Of a DNA stretch of 64,000 nucleotides, positions 38,659-47,957 are shown piece by piece. The notes beneath the pieces are model-generated. The model searched no databases. It saw only the letters and a list, made by a program, of their open reading frames with translations, and had not been told where the DNA came from. The stretch's first letter is position 1. Each line of letters starts with the position of its first letter. Source of the DNA: Anaerococcus porci (lineage in GTDB: Bacteria; Bacillota; Clostridia; Tissierellales; Peptoniphilaceae); contig NZ_VULQ01000001.1 in NCBI RefSeq assembly GCF_009696575.1, positions 124,001 through 188,000 of the forward strand. Reading direction: 5' to 3'. Position numbers and translations under genes: made by a program.

Positions 38659-39798
38659 ATGTTTAATTTAAAGAAAAAAGATTTAAAAAGATTCGATTGG
38701 CTGCTATTTATAAGTGTGGCTTTTTTAAGTTTATATGGACTATTTATACTTTATTCTGCTTTTTCTGGAAAGATTAGCAATATAAAAAGCCAAATAGTTG
38801 CAACTGTATTGGGATTTATACTTATATTTGTATTATGCACCATGGATATGGATGTTATAAAAAAAGCATGGATGCCAGTTTATGTAATATCTTTAATTTT
38901 GTTACTATTAACCATACTTTTTGGACAAGGTGAACAAGAGTGGGGTTCTAATTCTTGGTTAATTCTCGGTCCTATTCAAATTCAACCATCTGAGGTAACT
39001 AAAGTTGGTATAATATTTGCTTTAGCAGCTTATTTTGATAAATACAAATCAAATATAAATAAACCAAGTGGTCTACTTATAAGTATGGCCTTTGCCCTAG
39101 TTCCTGTAATTTTAATATTATTACAACCTGACTTTGGAACAGCCATGGTTTATATATTTTTTATAGCTGTAATGTTTTTTATGGCTGGACTTTCATGGAA
39201 ATGGATCATTGCTCTATTAGCCATCGCTATAGTTGGATTTTTAATTTTATTACTTAATCTTAAAGGCTATAGAGCCGATAGAATTCATGACTTTTTGGAC
39301 CCATCAAGAGATACATCTGGTAGTGGTTGGCAACAACAACAAGGTTTAATAGCCATAGGAAGTGGTATGCTTACAGGACGTGGATATATGAAAGGAACCC
39401 AAGCTCAATATGGTTATATCCCTGAAAAGGAAACAGATTATATTTTCTCAGTGCTTGCAGAAGAACTTGGATTTATAGGTGCAATACTTATGCTAATAGC
39501 CTTTGTTATAATGATTTATAGGTTTATAGCTATAAGTAAAAATTCAAAAAATACTTTTGTGAGCCTATTAGTTTCTGGTATTTCAGCTATGTTTTTTATC
39601 CATATATTTGAAAATGTAGGAATGACAATAGGTCTTATGCCTGTTACTGGAATTCCCTTACCATTTTTCTCATCGGGAGGAACATTCTTACTTATATGTT
39701 TTGCAAATGTAGGACTAGCTTTATCTGCATCCATGCAAAAATCATCATATGACATAGAAGATGCAAGCGAATACGAAACTATTAAATTTATTAGATAG
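38659..39798 (+). CDS. rodA: SEDS peptidoglycan polymerase RodA/FtsW
   Basis: 379 residues with about ten membrane helices. SEDS proteins polymerise lipid II into glycan strands with a partner class B PBP. The family segments WLILGPIQIQPSEVTKVG, LLQPDFGTA, and the C-terminal GMTIGLMPVTGIPLPFFSSGGTF are intact; the GLMPVTGIPLPF form is RodA-like. It stands alone with GGAGTG before ATG. In a coccus it could serve general or septal growth, so the RodA versus FtsW role is an inference. Confidence 0.9.
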   Translation: MFNLKKKDLKRFDWLLFISVAFLSLYGLFILYSAFSGKISNIKSQIVATVLGFILIFVLCTMDMDVIKKAWMPVYVISLILLLLTILFGQGEQEWGSNSWLILGPIQIQPSEVTKVGIIFALAAYFDKYKSNINKPSGLLISMAFALVPVILILLQPDFGTAMVYIFFIAVMFFMAGLSWKWIIALLAIAIVGFLILLLNLKGYRADRIHDFLDPSRDTSGSGWQQQQGLIAIGSGMLTGRGYMKGTQAQYGYIPEKETDYIFSVLAEELGFIGAILMLIAFVIMIYRFIAISKNSKNTFVSLLVSGISAMFFIHIFENVGMTIGLMPVTGIPLPFFSSGGTFLLICFANVGLALSASMQKSSYDIEDASEYETIKFIR

Positions 39799-39830
39799 GA
39801 ATTATTAAAAAATTATTATTTCCTATCTTT
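39794..39830 (+). terminator. Hairpin at the end of rodA
   Basis: Arms GATAGGAA (39794-39801) and TTCCTATC (39820-39827) flank an AT loop and overlap the stop codon; only three T follow. A weak terminator candidate. Confidence 0.4.
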
Positions 39831-39947
39831 AGCAAGTCATTACAATCTATTCTAAACAACTTGAAGACTATATAGCAAGCTTAGAAAACTAATTTGTTAT
39901 ATAAAATTAGTTATAAGTAATTTAAAATATTGTAATGATTTGCTAAA
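39828..39947. repeat. 120-bp inverted-repeat (MITE-like) element
   Basis: The ends TTTAGCAAGTCATTACAAT (39828-39846) and ATTGTAATGATTTGCTAAA (39929-39947) are inverted copies with one mismatch in 19. Inside is a second perfect 9-bp inverted repeat, AACTAATTT/AAATTAGTT. No reading frame. I see no clear target duplication. It looks like a miniature transposable element or a structured RNA. The rest of the gene-free stretch to 40184 is AT-rich and shows nothing else I can support. Confidence 0.5.
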
Positions 39948-40184
39948 TTAATTAATTTTAAACAAGCAATTTTTACATGAACCATTATCTAATATTATTA
40001 ACTTATGCCTTGATTCTTAAAACAGTTAGTTCACTTTCCCAATGTTTTTAGTATTTAATCTCAAGAATAATTTTACTATTATTTATACCTCTAATTATGA
40101 TTTCTAAATTATAAATACTTCTAGTAAACAATATTATTTTTAACTTCCCAATTCTATTATATTATAGTAGAAATAACTATTTGA

Positions 40185-40438
40185 GATTCTTTCAATTCAA
40201 ATGAAAATCATTTAAACTACGATTATATAGAAAAAAGAATAACAGAAATTACTTTAAAAACAATTCTTAAATCTTAAAAAATATAGGAATAAATATAAAT
40301 TATGATAATATTAAGGATAGTGTAGAATACGTTCATAGCTATAATCTCAATTCTTTTGAAGAAATAGTAATAAATGAAGATAGTAAAAAATATTTTTATC
40401 TTTTACAAAAAATAAATGATTTAGACTTTATAGAATAA
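40185..40438 (+). pseudogene. Remnant of an unidentified gene
   Basis: Two short coding-looking blocks lie in different frames: 40185-40277 (ending ITLKTILKS stop) and 40271-40438 (ILKNIGININYDNIKD, later NSFEEIVINED and KKYFYLLQKINDLDF, stop). Read together through one shift they form a plausible acidic, hydrophilic C-terminus. There is no start codon or ribosome site. I do not recognise the family. Confidence 0.35.
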
Positions 40439-40494
40439 AATATTTTAATCAAGAAAACAATTTTGAAGTCTATCTAATGTGATTGTTGGTTTGG

Positions 40495-40943
40495 TTATTT
40501 TATAACTAATTTATCTTCTGTTGTTGTTCCTGTAAGAAGTTTTCCTATTTTGACTAATTCTAGTTGTCCTTTTTGATGTATATTTCCTAAGGTTATTTTG
40601 ATTTTGAATTCATTGTTTTCTTCTACGTTTTCTACTGAAATTATGTCTAGATGGTTTTTTTCATATTGATATGAAGCCCATTCAGAGCCTGTCTTATTGC
40701 CGAGTATGTTAAAGTGGAATGGCTTTGACATAATAATGTATCATCTGTTTTTTATGGATTCGGCTTTTTCTATTAGTTCATATTCACCTAGTGGAAGCTC
40801 TTTTGCTTCTTCTTTTTTGTTATCGTTCTTTTCTTCTTTTGATGGCTTAGATAGGGTAGTTTGCACTCTTGTGCGTGTGCTTGGGGTGCTGCTAATAGTC
40901 CTAATGATAGGATTAATGCTGGTGTTATTATTTTCTTTTTCAT
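40495..40943 (-). pseudogene. Broken gene for a small secreted protein
   Basis: ATG 40943 with AAAGGA upstream opens a clean signal peptide (MKKKIITPALILSLGLLAAP, then QAHAQE). Soon after, one frameshift near 40863 separates it from SKPSKEEKNDNKKEEAKELP and LGEYELIEKAESIKNR; an in-frame TGA follows, then the same frame continues as MSKPFHFNILGNKTG... to 40495 (78 codons). Joined, this is a secreted protein of about 145 residues with a charged linker and a C-terminal domain of unknown function. One frameshift plus one nonsense codon argue for decay. The 78-codon part could still be made from its own ATG, but has no ribosome site. Confidence 0.6.
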
Positions 40944-40968
40944 ATAAATTTATCCTTTAGCAATCCTA

Positions 40969-40996
40969 ATTATGTCTACATTATATATATTGTCAA
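40969..40996 (-). promoter_or_regulatory. Promoter of the secreted-protein pseudogene
   Basis: Consensus TTGACA (40996-40991), 16 bp, CATAAT (40974-40969), about 26 nt before the signal-peptide ATG. The promoter has survived the decay of the gene. Confidence 0.55.
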
Positions 40997-41145
40997 GTTG
41001 AATAATATTTCTAAATTAAATAAAAGTATATTCTAAAAACAAATCTATTAAAAAATAATTAAAAATATTTACGATAAAATTCAATTCAAAATTCATCCAA
41101 GAATTTCTATATTAAAATTTGCCTACAATTTACTTAAACTCTATA

Positions 41146-41305
41146 TAAAAAACACGCCCTTTACAATTAAATTTGTAAAAGACGTTTTGATAAAGACTAC
41201 GTTTTTTTTAAAATCCTTGGAAGGATTTTGGAATAGAACTGGCTTTATTTTAATCATTTTTAATTAGTATATACCATCATAATTAGCTGAATTTAGGCTT
41301 TTCCC
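41146..41305 (-). ncRNA. Candidate small RNA, tracrRNA-like
   Basis: A promoter (41312-41339) and a terminator hairpin frame about 155 nt without any reading frame. In transcript order: an AU-rich 5' part; TTAAAATAAAGCCAGTTC at 41253-41236, which matches 15 of 18 positions of the bulge-nexus segment of Streptococcus pyogenes tracrRNA as I remember it; a perfect 9-bp-arm hairpin at 41229-41210 (AAAATCCTT/AAGGATTTT); and a terminal stem at about 41187-41153 (AACGTCTTTTACA paired with TGTAAAGGGCGTGTT, a 2-nt bulge) ending in six T. The layout equals that of a type II tracrRNA, but neither cas9 nor a repeat array is in the window. Identity is unproven. Confidence 0.4.
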
Positions 41306-41311
41306 TTTCAA

Positions 41312-41339
41312 ATTATATTATATATTTATTCTATATCAA
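41312..41339 (-). promoter_or_regulatory. Promoter of the candidate small RNA
   Basis: TTGATA (41339-41334), 16 bp, TATAAT (41317-41312); predicted start near 41305. From here to 41457 the sequence is AT-rich and gene-free. Confidence 0.5.
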
Positions 41340-41457
41340 TATCATTTTTCAGACAATTATTTTACCACTTTTTATCTATAATATTATAGAATTTATGCTA
41401 GCACCTATTACTAATTTTTGATATTGTTCATGTACTTTTCTTATTTATCCATAATGT

Positions 41458-41496
41458 AAAAAAGTCTTATGTAAACAAGACGTTTGCATAAGACTT
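41458..41496 (-). terminator. Terminator of the V/A-ATP synthase operon
   Basis: Perfect 10-bp arms AAGTCTTATG (41496-41487) and CATAAGACTT (41471-41462) with a T-run, overlapping the ntpD stop codon. Confidence 0.85.
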
Positions 41497-42121
41497 ACTT
41501 ATTATCAACTTTTCTATCTTTTATCATTTTTGTTTTAGAAAATTCTTCTCTTTCTTTTTCTTCAATTTGACTAGAAATAGATTTAATTGTTTTGTTATAA
41601 TTTGGTATTTGAACTTTTTCAAGACTATTAACCTTTTTTGAGGTTTTTTTAATCTCTTTATCAAGATTATTAATAGTTGTATCAAGCTCAGCTAACTTAT
41701 ACACCTTACTCTTTAATTCATTTAATGAAATTAAGGCTAGGTCAAATAAAGAGTTTGTTAAACTTAATGAATAAGATAAATCAAGCTTTTTTTCTTCAAA
41801 ACTTATCTCATAAATTTTCGTTTGCATAAATTTTCTATTTATTAAAGATATTGAATTATCTAATGGTACTGATAAAGCTATTGATTTAAGCTTATCCTCC
41901 CCTATAGTTGCACTTGCTTTTTTAATTGCTTTTTTTACATCTTTAATTGATGAATTTACTATATCATTCAACTCGTTTCTTTGATCAATTTTAGCATTAT
42001 ACTGACTAATAAGAGCCTTTCTCTTCTTATCTAAAATATCATAGCCCTCATTGATAAGGTCAAGCTGGGCTTTAGCTTTCATTAGATTGGCTTTGGTTGG
42101 TGCAAGCTTAGTCTCTGTCAT
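41495..42121 (-). CDS. ntpD: V/A-type ATP synthase subunit D
   Basis: 208 residues from ATG 42121 (GGTGG upstream); the frame extends to 42157 inside ntpB but the [15 protein letters not shown] start of the family lies right after this ATG. Subunit D is the coiled-coil central rotor shaft inside the A3B3 head. Long N- and C-terminal helices and a RNELN turn are visible. It overlaps ntpB by 14 nt and closes the operon. Confidence 0.92.
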   Translation of the reverse strand: MTETKLAPTKANLMKAKAQLDLINEGYDILDKKRKALISQYNAKIDQRNELNDIVNSSIKDVKKAIKKASATIGEDKLKSIALSVPLDNSISLINRKFMQTKIYEISFEEKKLDLSYSLSLTNSLFDLALISLNELKSKVYKLAELDTTINNLDKEIKKTSKKVNSLEKVQIPNYNKTIKSISSQIEEKEREEFSKTKMIKDRKVDNK

Positions 42122-43487
42122 TATTTCCACCCAAGAATTTTGCTTTATTTTTATCACTTACTCTATGAAGTTGATCTAGAGGAAGTATTTTAAGAATATC
42201 CCAACCTAAATCTAATGATTCTTCTATAGACCTATTTTCGTATTGATCTTGGCTTAAGAACTTATTTTCAAATATCTTACCAAATTTCAAAAATTTCTTA
42301 TCAACATCTGAAAGATCATCCTCACCAACTATTTGTGAAATATTTCTAATTTCTTGAACCTTAGAATAAGATTCATATAACTGATTCATCAAATCATCAT
42401 GATCATCCCTTGTATATCCTTCTCCTATCCCATCTTTCATAAGTCTTGATAAAGATGGAAGAACATTTATTGGAGGATATATCCCTTTTTGATTAAGTCC
42501 CCTATCTACTACAATTTGACCTTCTGTGATATATCCAGTCAAATCTGGAATAGGATGGGTTATATCGTCATTTGGCATAGTTAGTATAGGGATTAAGGTT
42601 ACTGATCCATTTATCCCTTTTATCATACCAGCTCTTTCATATAAAGAGGCTAAATCTGAGTAAAGATATCCTGGATAACCCTTACGTGATGGCACCTCTT
42701 GCCTAATAGATGACACTTCACGTAAAGCTTCTGCATATGATGTAATATCAGTTATTATTACTAAAACATGTTTATTTTTTTCAAATGCTAAGTATTCTGC
42801 AGCTGTTAGAGCACATTTTGGTGTTATAAGTCTTTCCATTATTGGATCATCCGCAAGATTTTCATACATAACTACCTTATTTTTTACACCTGCCTTGGTA
42901 AAGGCATCATCAAAGAACATTGCTTCATCCTTTTTTATCCCCATTGCCGCAAATACAAAACAAAAGTCTTCATCGGTCTTAAGTTTTGCTTGTCGTACAA
43001 TTTGGGCAGCTATTTCGTTATGTGGCATTCCAGATCCTGAAAATATAGGTAGTTTTTGACCACGTATTAATGTTGTTAGTATATCAATTGATGATATACC
43101 TGTTTGGATAAAATTTCTTGGATATTGTCTTGATACAGGATTTAAAGGTTTACCTTCTACAGAATAAAACTTATCAGAGTAGATTTCTCCACCATTATCA
43201 ATTGGTCTTGCTACACCATTAAAAGTTCTGCCTAATATTGACTCATTTAATGGAATCTCTAAGGGTTTTTCATTAAATTCAACAACTATATCATAAATTG
43301 AGAAATTTTGAGTATCACCAAAAACTTCAACTGTTACTGTGTCTTCATCTATTTTTACAACTTGTCCTATAAATTCTTGACCAAGTGTATTTATCTTTAC
43401 CACAGCACTATAAGCAATATCTGAAACTTTTTCTAACTCTATAATTGATGCTTCTATTTTTTTAATTCTTGTATATTCTTTTATCAT
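42108..43487 (-). CDS. ntpB: V/A-type ATP synthase subunit B
   Basis: 459 residues, the non-catalytic partner of the A3B3 head. As expected for subunit B, the P-loop is changed ([14 protein letters not shown]). [31 protein letters not shown] and [18 protein letters not shown] follow. It overlaps ntpA by 4 nt. Confidence 0.96.
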   Translation of the reverse strand: MIKEYTRIKKIEASIIELEKVSDIAYSAVVKINTLGQEFIGQVVKIDEDTVTVEVFGDTQNFSIYDIVVEFNEKPLEIPLNESILGRTFNGVARPIDNGGEIYSDKFYSVEGKPLNPVSRQYPRNFIQTGISSIDILTTLIRGQKLPIFSGSGMPHNEIAAQIVRQAKLKTDEDFCFVFAAMGIKKDEAMFFDDAFTKAGVKNKVVMYENLADDPIMERLITPKCALTAAEYLAFEKNKHVLVIITDITSYAEALREVSSIRQEVPSRKGYPGYLYSDLASLYERAGMIKGINGSVTLIPILTMPNDDITHPIPDLTGYITEGQIVVDRGLNQKGIYPPINVLPSLSRLMKDGIGEGYTRDDHDDLMNQLYESYSKVQEIRNISQIVGEDDLSDVDKKFLKFGKIFENKFLSQDQYENRSIEESLDLGWDILKILPLDQLHRVSDKNKAKFLGGNNDRD

Positions 43488-45235
43488 AGTTCACCCTCTT
43501 TTAGACTTTGAAAATAAGAACGGATATTGTTATTTAACTCAATAAATTTATCTGTTTCATCATTTTTAATATTATATTTCATGCCATTAAGCTCTGAAAT
43601 TAAGTCTTTATTGTAAATGTCCTTATAAGATATTCCCCTATCAATAGCTTCAAGGGAATAGTTATAATAAGCTTCTATAGCCTTTAGCATTAAAACTTGC
43701 TTTTCTAATGGCACATACTTATCTATATCATTAAAAGCATTTTGTTGAAGATAGGCAATTTTTATAATACTTGCCACATCTAATAGATTTTTTTGCTTAT
43801 CACTTAAAGCATCTTTTCCAACAAGCATTACTATAGATTGAAGCTTATCTTCTTCAGTAAGTATTGTCATCATCCTATTTCTTAACCCTATAATATCTTC
43901 ACCTGTCAAGTTTTCATAATAATCTCCCATTTGGTCAAGGTAATTAGAATAAGAAGTAAGCCAATTTATAGCAGGGTAGTGTCTTGAGTAAGCAAGATTT
44001 TTATCCAGACCTAAAAATACATTTACACTTCTTTTTGTATTTTCAGTTACTGGCTCCGAGAAATCTCCTCCTGTTGGAGATACAGCACCAATTAGAGTAA
44101 CTGAGCCCTCACTACCATTTAAATTTATAAAATCTCCTGCCCTTTCATAAAATTGAGAAAGTCTTGAACCTAGATAAGCTGGGTATCCCTCTTCAGCGGG
44201 AATTTCTTCAAGTCTTGCAGATATTTCTCTTAAGGCCTCTGCCCATCTTGATGTTGAATCTGCCATAAGAGCTACATCATAGCCCATATCCCTAAAATAT
44301 TCCGCCATGGTTATTCCAGTATAAATACTAGCCTCTCTTGCTGCTACTGGCATATTTGAGGTATTTGCTATAAGAATAGTCCTTTCCATTAGACCTCTTC
44401 CAGTATTTGGATCTATTAGATCTGGAAAGTCTTCAAGTACTTGGGTCATTTCATTTCCACGTTCACCACAACCTATATATATAATTATATCAGCGTCTGA
44501 ATATTGGGCCAATTGGTGTTGAAGCATTGTTTTTCCTGTACCAAATCCTCCTGGAATTGCTACAGTTCCTCCCTTTGCAACTGGAAAGAAAATATCTAAA
44601 ACTCTTTGTCCTGTCACTAAAAGCTTATTTAAAGCTTTTGACTCTTTAACAGGTCTTTGAACTCTTACAGGCCAATATTGATAAAGTTTTAATTCTTCTA
44701 TACCGTCATTTGTTTTAACCTTTACAATAGTATCTTCTAGTTTATAAAAACCATCATCTGATATCTCTATAACTTCACCATTAACATTTGACATTATTCT
44801 ATGCTCTATTATTGGACTTTCTTTACAAGTTGCATAAATATCGCCTATTTTAATTAAGTCGCCTATTTTGACTTTAATTTTTATATCCCACAGTTTTTCT
44901 TCATCAAGATTTGATAAACCTAAACCAGAAGGAATAAAAGCTCCATTTTTTGCAGCAATCCTATCTAATGGTCTTTGAATACCATCAAACATATTTCCAA
45001 TCATACCAGGTCCAAGCCTTACTGATAAAGGTCTATGTGTAGGGACTATTTCATCACCTACCTTAAGACCTGAACTATCTTCATAAACTTGTATTACACC
45101 CATATTGCCATCTATAGATACTACTTCACCTATAAGTTTTAAAGAACCTACATTAACCATTTCTCTAACTTTAAGTTTACTAGCATCTTTTGCTACTATT
45201 ACAGGTCCATTTATAGATTTAATTCTTGGAGTCAT
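43484..45235 (-). CDS. ntpA: V/A-type ATP synthase catalytic subunit A
   Basis: 583 residues from ATG 45235, preceded by GGAGG; the open frame to 45301 runs inside ntpE and is not family-like. Catalytic head subunit: [11 protein letters not shown] start, the A-subunit bulge domain, P-loop [46 protein letters not shown] and [19 protein letters not shown]. Normal length. It overlaps ntpE by 17 nt. Confidence 0.96.
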   Translation of the reverse strand: MTPRIKSINGPVIVAKDASKLKVREMVNVGSLKLIGEVVSIDGNMGVIQVYEDSSGLKVGDEIVPTHRPLSVRLGPGMIGNMFDGIQRPLDRIAAKNGAFIPSGLGLSNLDEEKLWDIKIKVKIGDLIKIGDIYATCKESPIIEHRIMSNVNGEVIEISDDGFYKLEDTIVKVKTNDGIEELKLYQYWPVRVQRPVKESKALNKLLVTGQRVLDIFFPVAKGGTVAIPGGFGTGKTMLQHQLAQYSDADIIIYIGCGERGNEMTQVLEDFPDLIDPNTGRGLMERTILIANTSNMPVAAREASIYTGITMAEYFRDMGYDVALMADSTSRWAEALREISARLEEIPAEEGYPAYLGSRLSQFYERAGDFINLNGSEGSVTLIGAVSPTGGDFSEPVTENTKRSVNVFLGLDKNLAYSRHYPAINWLTSYSNYLDQMGDYYENLTGEDIIGLRNRMMTILTEEDKLQSIVMLVGKDALSDKQKNLLDVASIIKIAYLQQNAFNDIDKYVPLEKQVLMLKAIEAYYNYSLEAIDRGISYKDIYNKDLISELNGMKYNIKNDETDKFIELNNNIRSYFQSLKEGEL

Positions 45236-45839
45236 ATAATTCCTCCATTTCTTTTTTGAAATTTTCAGCAATTTCTTTATAAAATTCGCTACCAATTTCA
45301 TACTTATAATTGTCTAGTTTCTTTTCTAAAGAAAAATTATATTGATAGGTAAAATCTTTATTTCTTATAATAAAGCCACCAATCTTACTATCATCCATAG
45401 TTTCGGTATCAAAATCAAATAGTTCTTTGTCAGATTCTCTAACCGCTAAAATCAGAGAATCATCATCCTTAGATAAGCTTTCAAATATTTTTGTAGCCTC
45501 TATTTTTAATTTTTCTTTGTATTCATCACTTTTACTATAGTCAATAAGCTCTAATCTAATTTCATCAATTAGTTTATTTAAGAGTTCTTCCTTAAATTTA
45601 TTATAAAGTGTTTTTTCGTGCTGAGATATATTTGCTATTTTTTCATTTTTTCTTGAATTAGCAAATTCTTCTCTTTTTTCCATGTACTTATTATATTCAT
45701 TTTCTAGCTTTATTTTTATTTCACTTAAAGCTTTAGATGAATTTTCTGTAGAATTATAAAGCTGTTTCTCGCTTTTTTTCTTTTCATTAGACCAAACCAT
45801 CTTTCTAAAGCTTGATATCTTTGAACTTAAATCTAGCAT
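45219..45839 (-). CDS. ntpE: V/A-type ATP synthase subunit E (peripheral stalk)
   Basis: 206 residues: a highly charged N-terminal helix up to about residue 110 (ENEYNKYMEKREEFANSRKN), then the globular C-terminal domain with DSKIGGFIIRNKDFTYQYNFS. Subunit E pairs with subunit G/H in each peripheral stalk and caps the head. It lies between ntpF and ntpA. No separate G/H gene is present, so its partner is probably the coiled-coil tail of the gene at 47958-48830. Confidence 0.85.
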   Translation of the reverse strand: MLDLSSKISSFRKMVWSNEKKKSEKQLYNSTENSSKALSEIKIKLENEYNKYMEKREEFANSRKNEKIANISQHEKTLYNKFKEELLNKLIDEIRLELIDYSKSDEYKEKLKIEATKIFESLSKDDDSLILAVRESDKELFDFDTETMDDSKIGGFIIRNKDFTYQYNFSLEKKLDNYKYEIGSEFYKEIAENFKKEMEELYDSKN

Positions 45840-45852
45840 ATTATATTCCTTA

Positions 45853-46089
45853 CTAATCTAAAACTACTATCAAGGGTTTGTCCTTGATTTGTCTAAAAGA
45901 TTCAACCTCATCTTTAATAAGTTCATAACAATCTTTTGAAAATATTATTAATGCTGTTTCCTTATTTCTAGAATATTGATTGAAATTTTTTAATATTTGA
46001 TCATTTTTGTCGATAAGGCAGCCATCTATACCTCCGAGTCTAAACCCTAGAAGTAGTGACATATCCTTAGTTATAATATTTGCTTTCAT
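45853..46089 (-). CDS. ntpF: V/A-type ATP synthase subunit F
   Basis: 78 residues, shorter than the usual 100 or so. Subunit F sits on the central shaft D and modulates ATPase activity. The N-terminal LLLGFRLGGIDGCLI and the central TALIIFSKDCYELI strand-turn are family features; the C-terminal helix that reaches into the head in relatives is reduced here. One base separates it from ntpK. Confidence 0.82.
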   Translation of the reverse strand: MKANIITKDMSLLLGFRLGGIDGCLIDKNDQILKNFNQYSRNKETALIIFSKDCYELIKDEVESFRQIKDKPLIVVLD

Positions 46090-46090
46090 T

Positions 46091-46516
46091 TTATGCGTAA
46101 AGAATTAATATAGAAATAATTACACCAAAGATAGCAATACCTTCAGCAAGTCCAACAAAGATTATTGTTCTACCCAAAATAGATGCATCTTCTGAAATAG
46201 CTCCTAAAGCGGCTGAACCTACTTGACCTACAGCATATCCAGTTCCTATAGTTGCAAGACCTGTTGATAAAGCAGCACCTATATATTTAAGACCACTTGC
46301 AGCCATTGCTTCATTTCCATTTGCTGCAGCCTTAACTCCATCTGGTAAAATCAAGACTAAAATCATAACCATGATTGGAACAAATGTTGATAAATTAATT
46401 TTTAAGGCTTTTTTTATTTTTTCCTTTGATGGGTCCTCATTGTTTTTCATTAAGTATAAACCTGAATAAATTGTCATTGTTACACATAAAAGTGCTAAAA
46501 TTGTTACTAAAATCAT
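46091..46516 (-). CDS. ntpK: V/A-type ATP synthase subunit K (membrane ring)
   Basis: 141 residues, four membrane helices. The second helical pair carries GYAVGQVGSAALGAI and the ion-binding Glu125 in GLAEGIAIFG. The first pair has no carboxylate and lacks the glycine pattern, so one ion site per four helices is expected, lowering the ion/ATP ratio. AAGGAG precedes ATG. It follows I-C by ten bases. Confidence 0.9.
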   Translation of the reverse strand: MILVTILALLCVTMTIYSGLYLMKNNEDPSKEKIKKALKINLSTFVPIMVMILVLILPDGVKAAANGNEAMAASGLKYIGAALSTGLATIGTGYAVGQVGSAALGAISEDASILGRTIIFVGLAEGIAIFGVIISILILYA

Positions 46517-46526
46517 ATTTTTCTCC

Positions 46527-47945
46527 TTATAATTTACTTATTGGACTAAATTTATGTCCATCTCCCTTGTAATATTTACTAAACATTTCGTAAAATTCAA
46601 GCCTTAAGCCTTGGATAAATACTATCATTCCCTCTAGACCTATAATTAGAATATTACCTAAAATCAATATAATTATTCCTATAAAGCCTCCACCGACAAG
46701 CTTACTAATAACTTCAAATGCCATATATAAACCTACGTGGTTTATTGCAAAGGCTCCAACCCTTGTAAAAGAAACAAGATTTGAAAATACTGATAAAAGT
46801 GCTTCTATTATAGAAAAAGAACTTTCTACGTAATAATCTGAACCTGATTGATCATATAAAGGACTAACACTAAGTAATATTCTAGTGATAGGTTGCTTAA
46901 ATATCATCATAACTATAGATAAGATTAAAAGTATTAATGATATTATCATTGGTAGTGGATTAATATTTACTATATTAAGTATTATCATAATAAATGATAT
47001 CATCATTATGAGTCCTGCTATTCCCTCTTTACCAAAAATACCCTCTTCTAAATCTTTTTGTTTGACTAACTTATTATATATTCCGATAAGATATGATATT
47101 ATTAATAAAATAATACCAAATCCTACAGATGCTGCTAAAACTTTTATTATATTATCAAATGGTTTTATAAGCAGAGTTGGTATCAAAGTTTCAATTCCAA
47201 AGAATGAACCATACATAAGACCAAAAATTGATGCTGATATTCCAATCCTTCTAATAAGTTGACCAAAAACTTCATTTTTCTTTCCTATAAAGAAGCTAGC
47301 TAATATAAAAACTAAACCTTGTCCTAGATCACCGAACATCATTCCATATAAAAGCATATATGTAATGGCAAAAAATCCTGTAGGATCTACTTCATTATAA
47401 TTTGGAGCACCATACATATTTACTAAAAATTCAAATGGCTTAAATATTTTATTATTCTTCAGCTTAGTAGGTGGATTGGCTATTGTTTCCTTATTTTTTT
47501 TTTGGTCGATCAAGCTGTCTTCATACTTATCGACTGTATCTTTTAATATCTTAAATTTTGATTCAGGAACCCAGCCTGAAAGGTAAAAATATTTATTTCC
47601 TCTAAGCATCTTTTCTTTAAGTTTTGAAGATTTTTTATAATAATCTATTGTTTTTGGGATATTTTCCAAATCAGCTAAATTATCATTTTTTATCTTACTG
47701 AGGCTCTTATCTAATTCTTTTAGTTTCCTTTTATTCTCTTCATACTCTTTTCTAAGACTTTCCATATCTGTCCCATTTTCTATCTCTTTATCAATAAAAC
47801 CCAAGGAAGATATTGTTCTATTTACTTCATCCTCAACATTTTTAGGATATACTAAAAGATAATCCTCATTTGACTGATCTATATTCTTACTTTTTGGACT
47901 ATTTTTATATTTATCTTTAAAACCTAATTTTTCTAATAATTTCAT
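46527..47945 (-). CDS. ntpI: V/A-type ATP synthase subunit I, C-terminal part (split gene)
   Basis: 472 residues. A leader of 26 charged residues is followed by the second strand of the cytosolic domain (DYLLVYPKNVEDEV), a coil, YFYLSGWVPESKF, NPPTKLKNNKIFKPFEF, and the membrane domain with about eight helices from residue 190, including MMFGDLGQGL and the essential arginine Arg395 in SFTRVGAFAINHVG. It forms the half-channels beside the K ring. The normal N-terminal 185 residues of subunit I are missing and are encoded by the preceding gene. A strong AAGGAGG before ATG shows it is a true separate gene. Confidence 0.9.
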   Translation of the reverse strand: MKLLEKLGFKDKYKNSPKSKNIDQSNEDYLLVYPKNVEDEVNRTISSLGFIDKEIENGTDMESLRKEYEENKRKLKELDKSLSKIKNDNLADLENIPKTIDYYKKSSKLKEKMLRGNKYFYLSGWVPESKFKILKDTVDKYEDSLIDQKKNKETIANPPTKLKNNKIFKPFEFLVNMYGAPNYNEVDPTGFFAITYMLLYGMMFGDLGQGLVFILASFFIGKKNEVFGQLIRRIGISASIFGLMYGSFFGIETLIPTLLIKPFDNIIKVLAASVGFGIILLIISYLIGIYNKLVKQKDLEEGIFGKEGIAGLIMMISFIMIILNIVNINPLPMIISLILLILSIVMMIFKQPITRILLSVSPLYDQSGSDYYVESSFSIIEALLSVFSNLVSFTRVGAFAINHVGLYMAFEVISKLVGGGFIGIIILILGNILIIGLEGMIVFIQGLRLEFYEMFSKYYKGDGHKFSPISKL

Positions 47946-47957
47946 ATAACCTCCTTT

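Noticed and set aside
40697-40960. An 87-codon plus-strand frame with a hydrophobic end
   Set aside because: It is the antisense of the signal-peptide pseudogene, which has the better ribosome site, promoter and signal peptide; the plus frame has no ribosome site.
46885-47262. A 125-codon plus-strand frame opposite ntpI
   Set aside because: Antisense shadow of the membrane domain; composition rich in Ile mirrors the transmembrane codons, with no ribosome site or known family.
47946-47957. The split of subunit I as a simple sequencing frameshift or nonsense mutation
   Set aside because: The two parts are separated by 90 residues of extra coiled coil and a strong AAGGAGG site spaced for the second ATG, which a point error cannot create.
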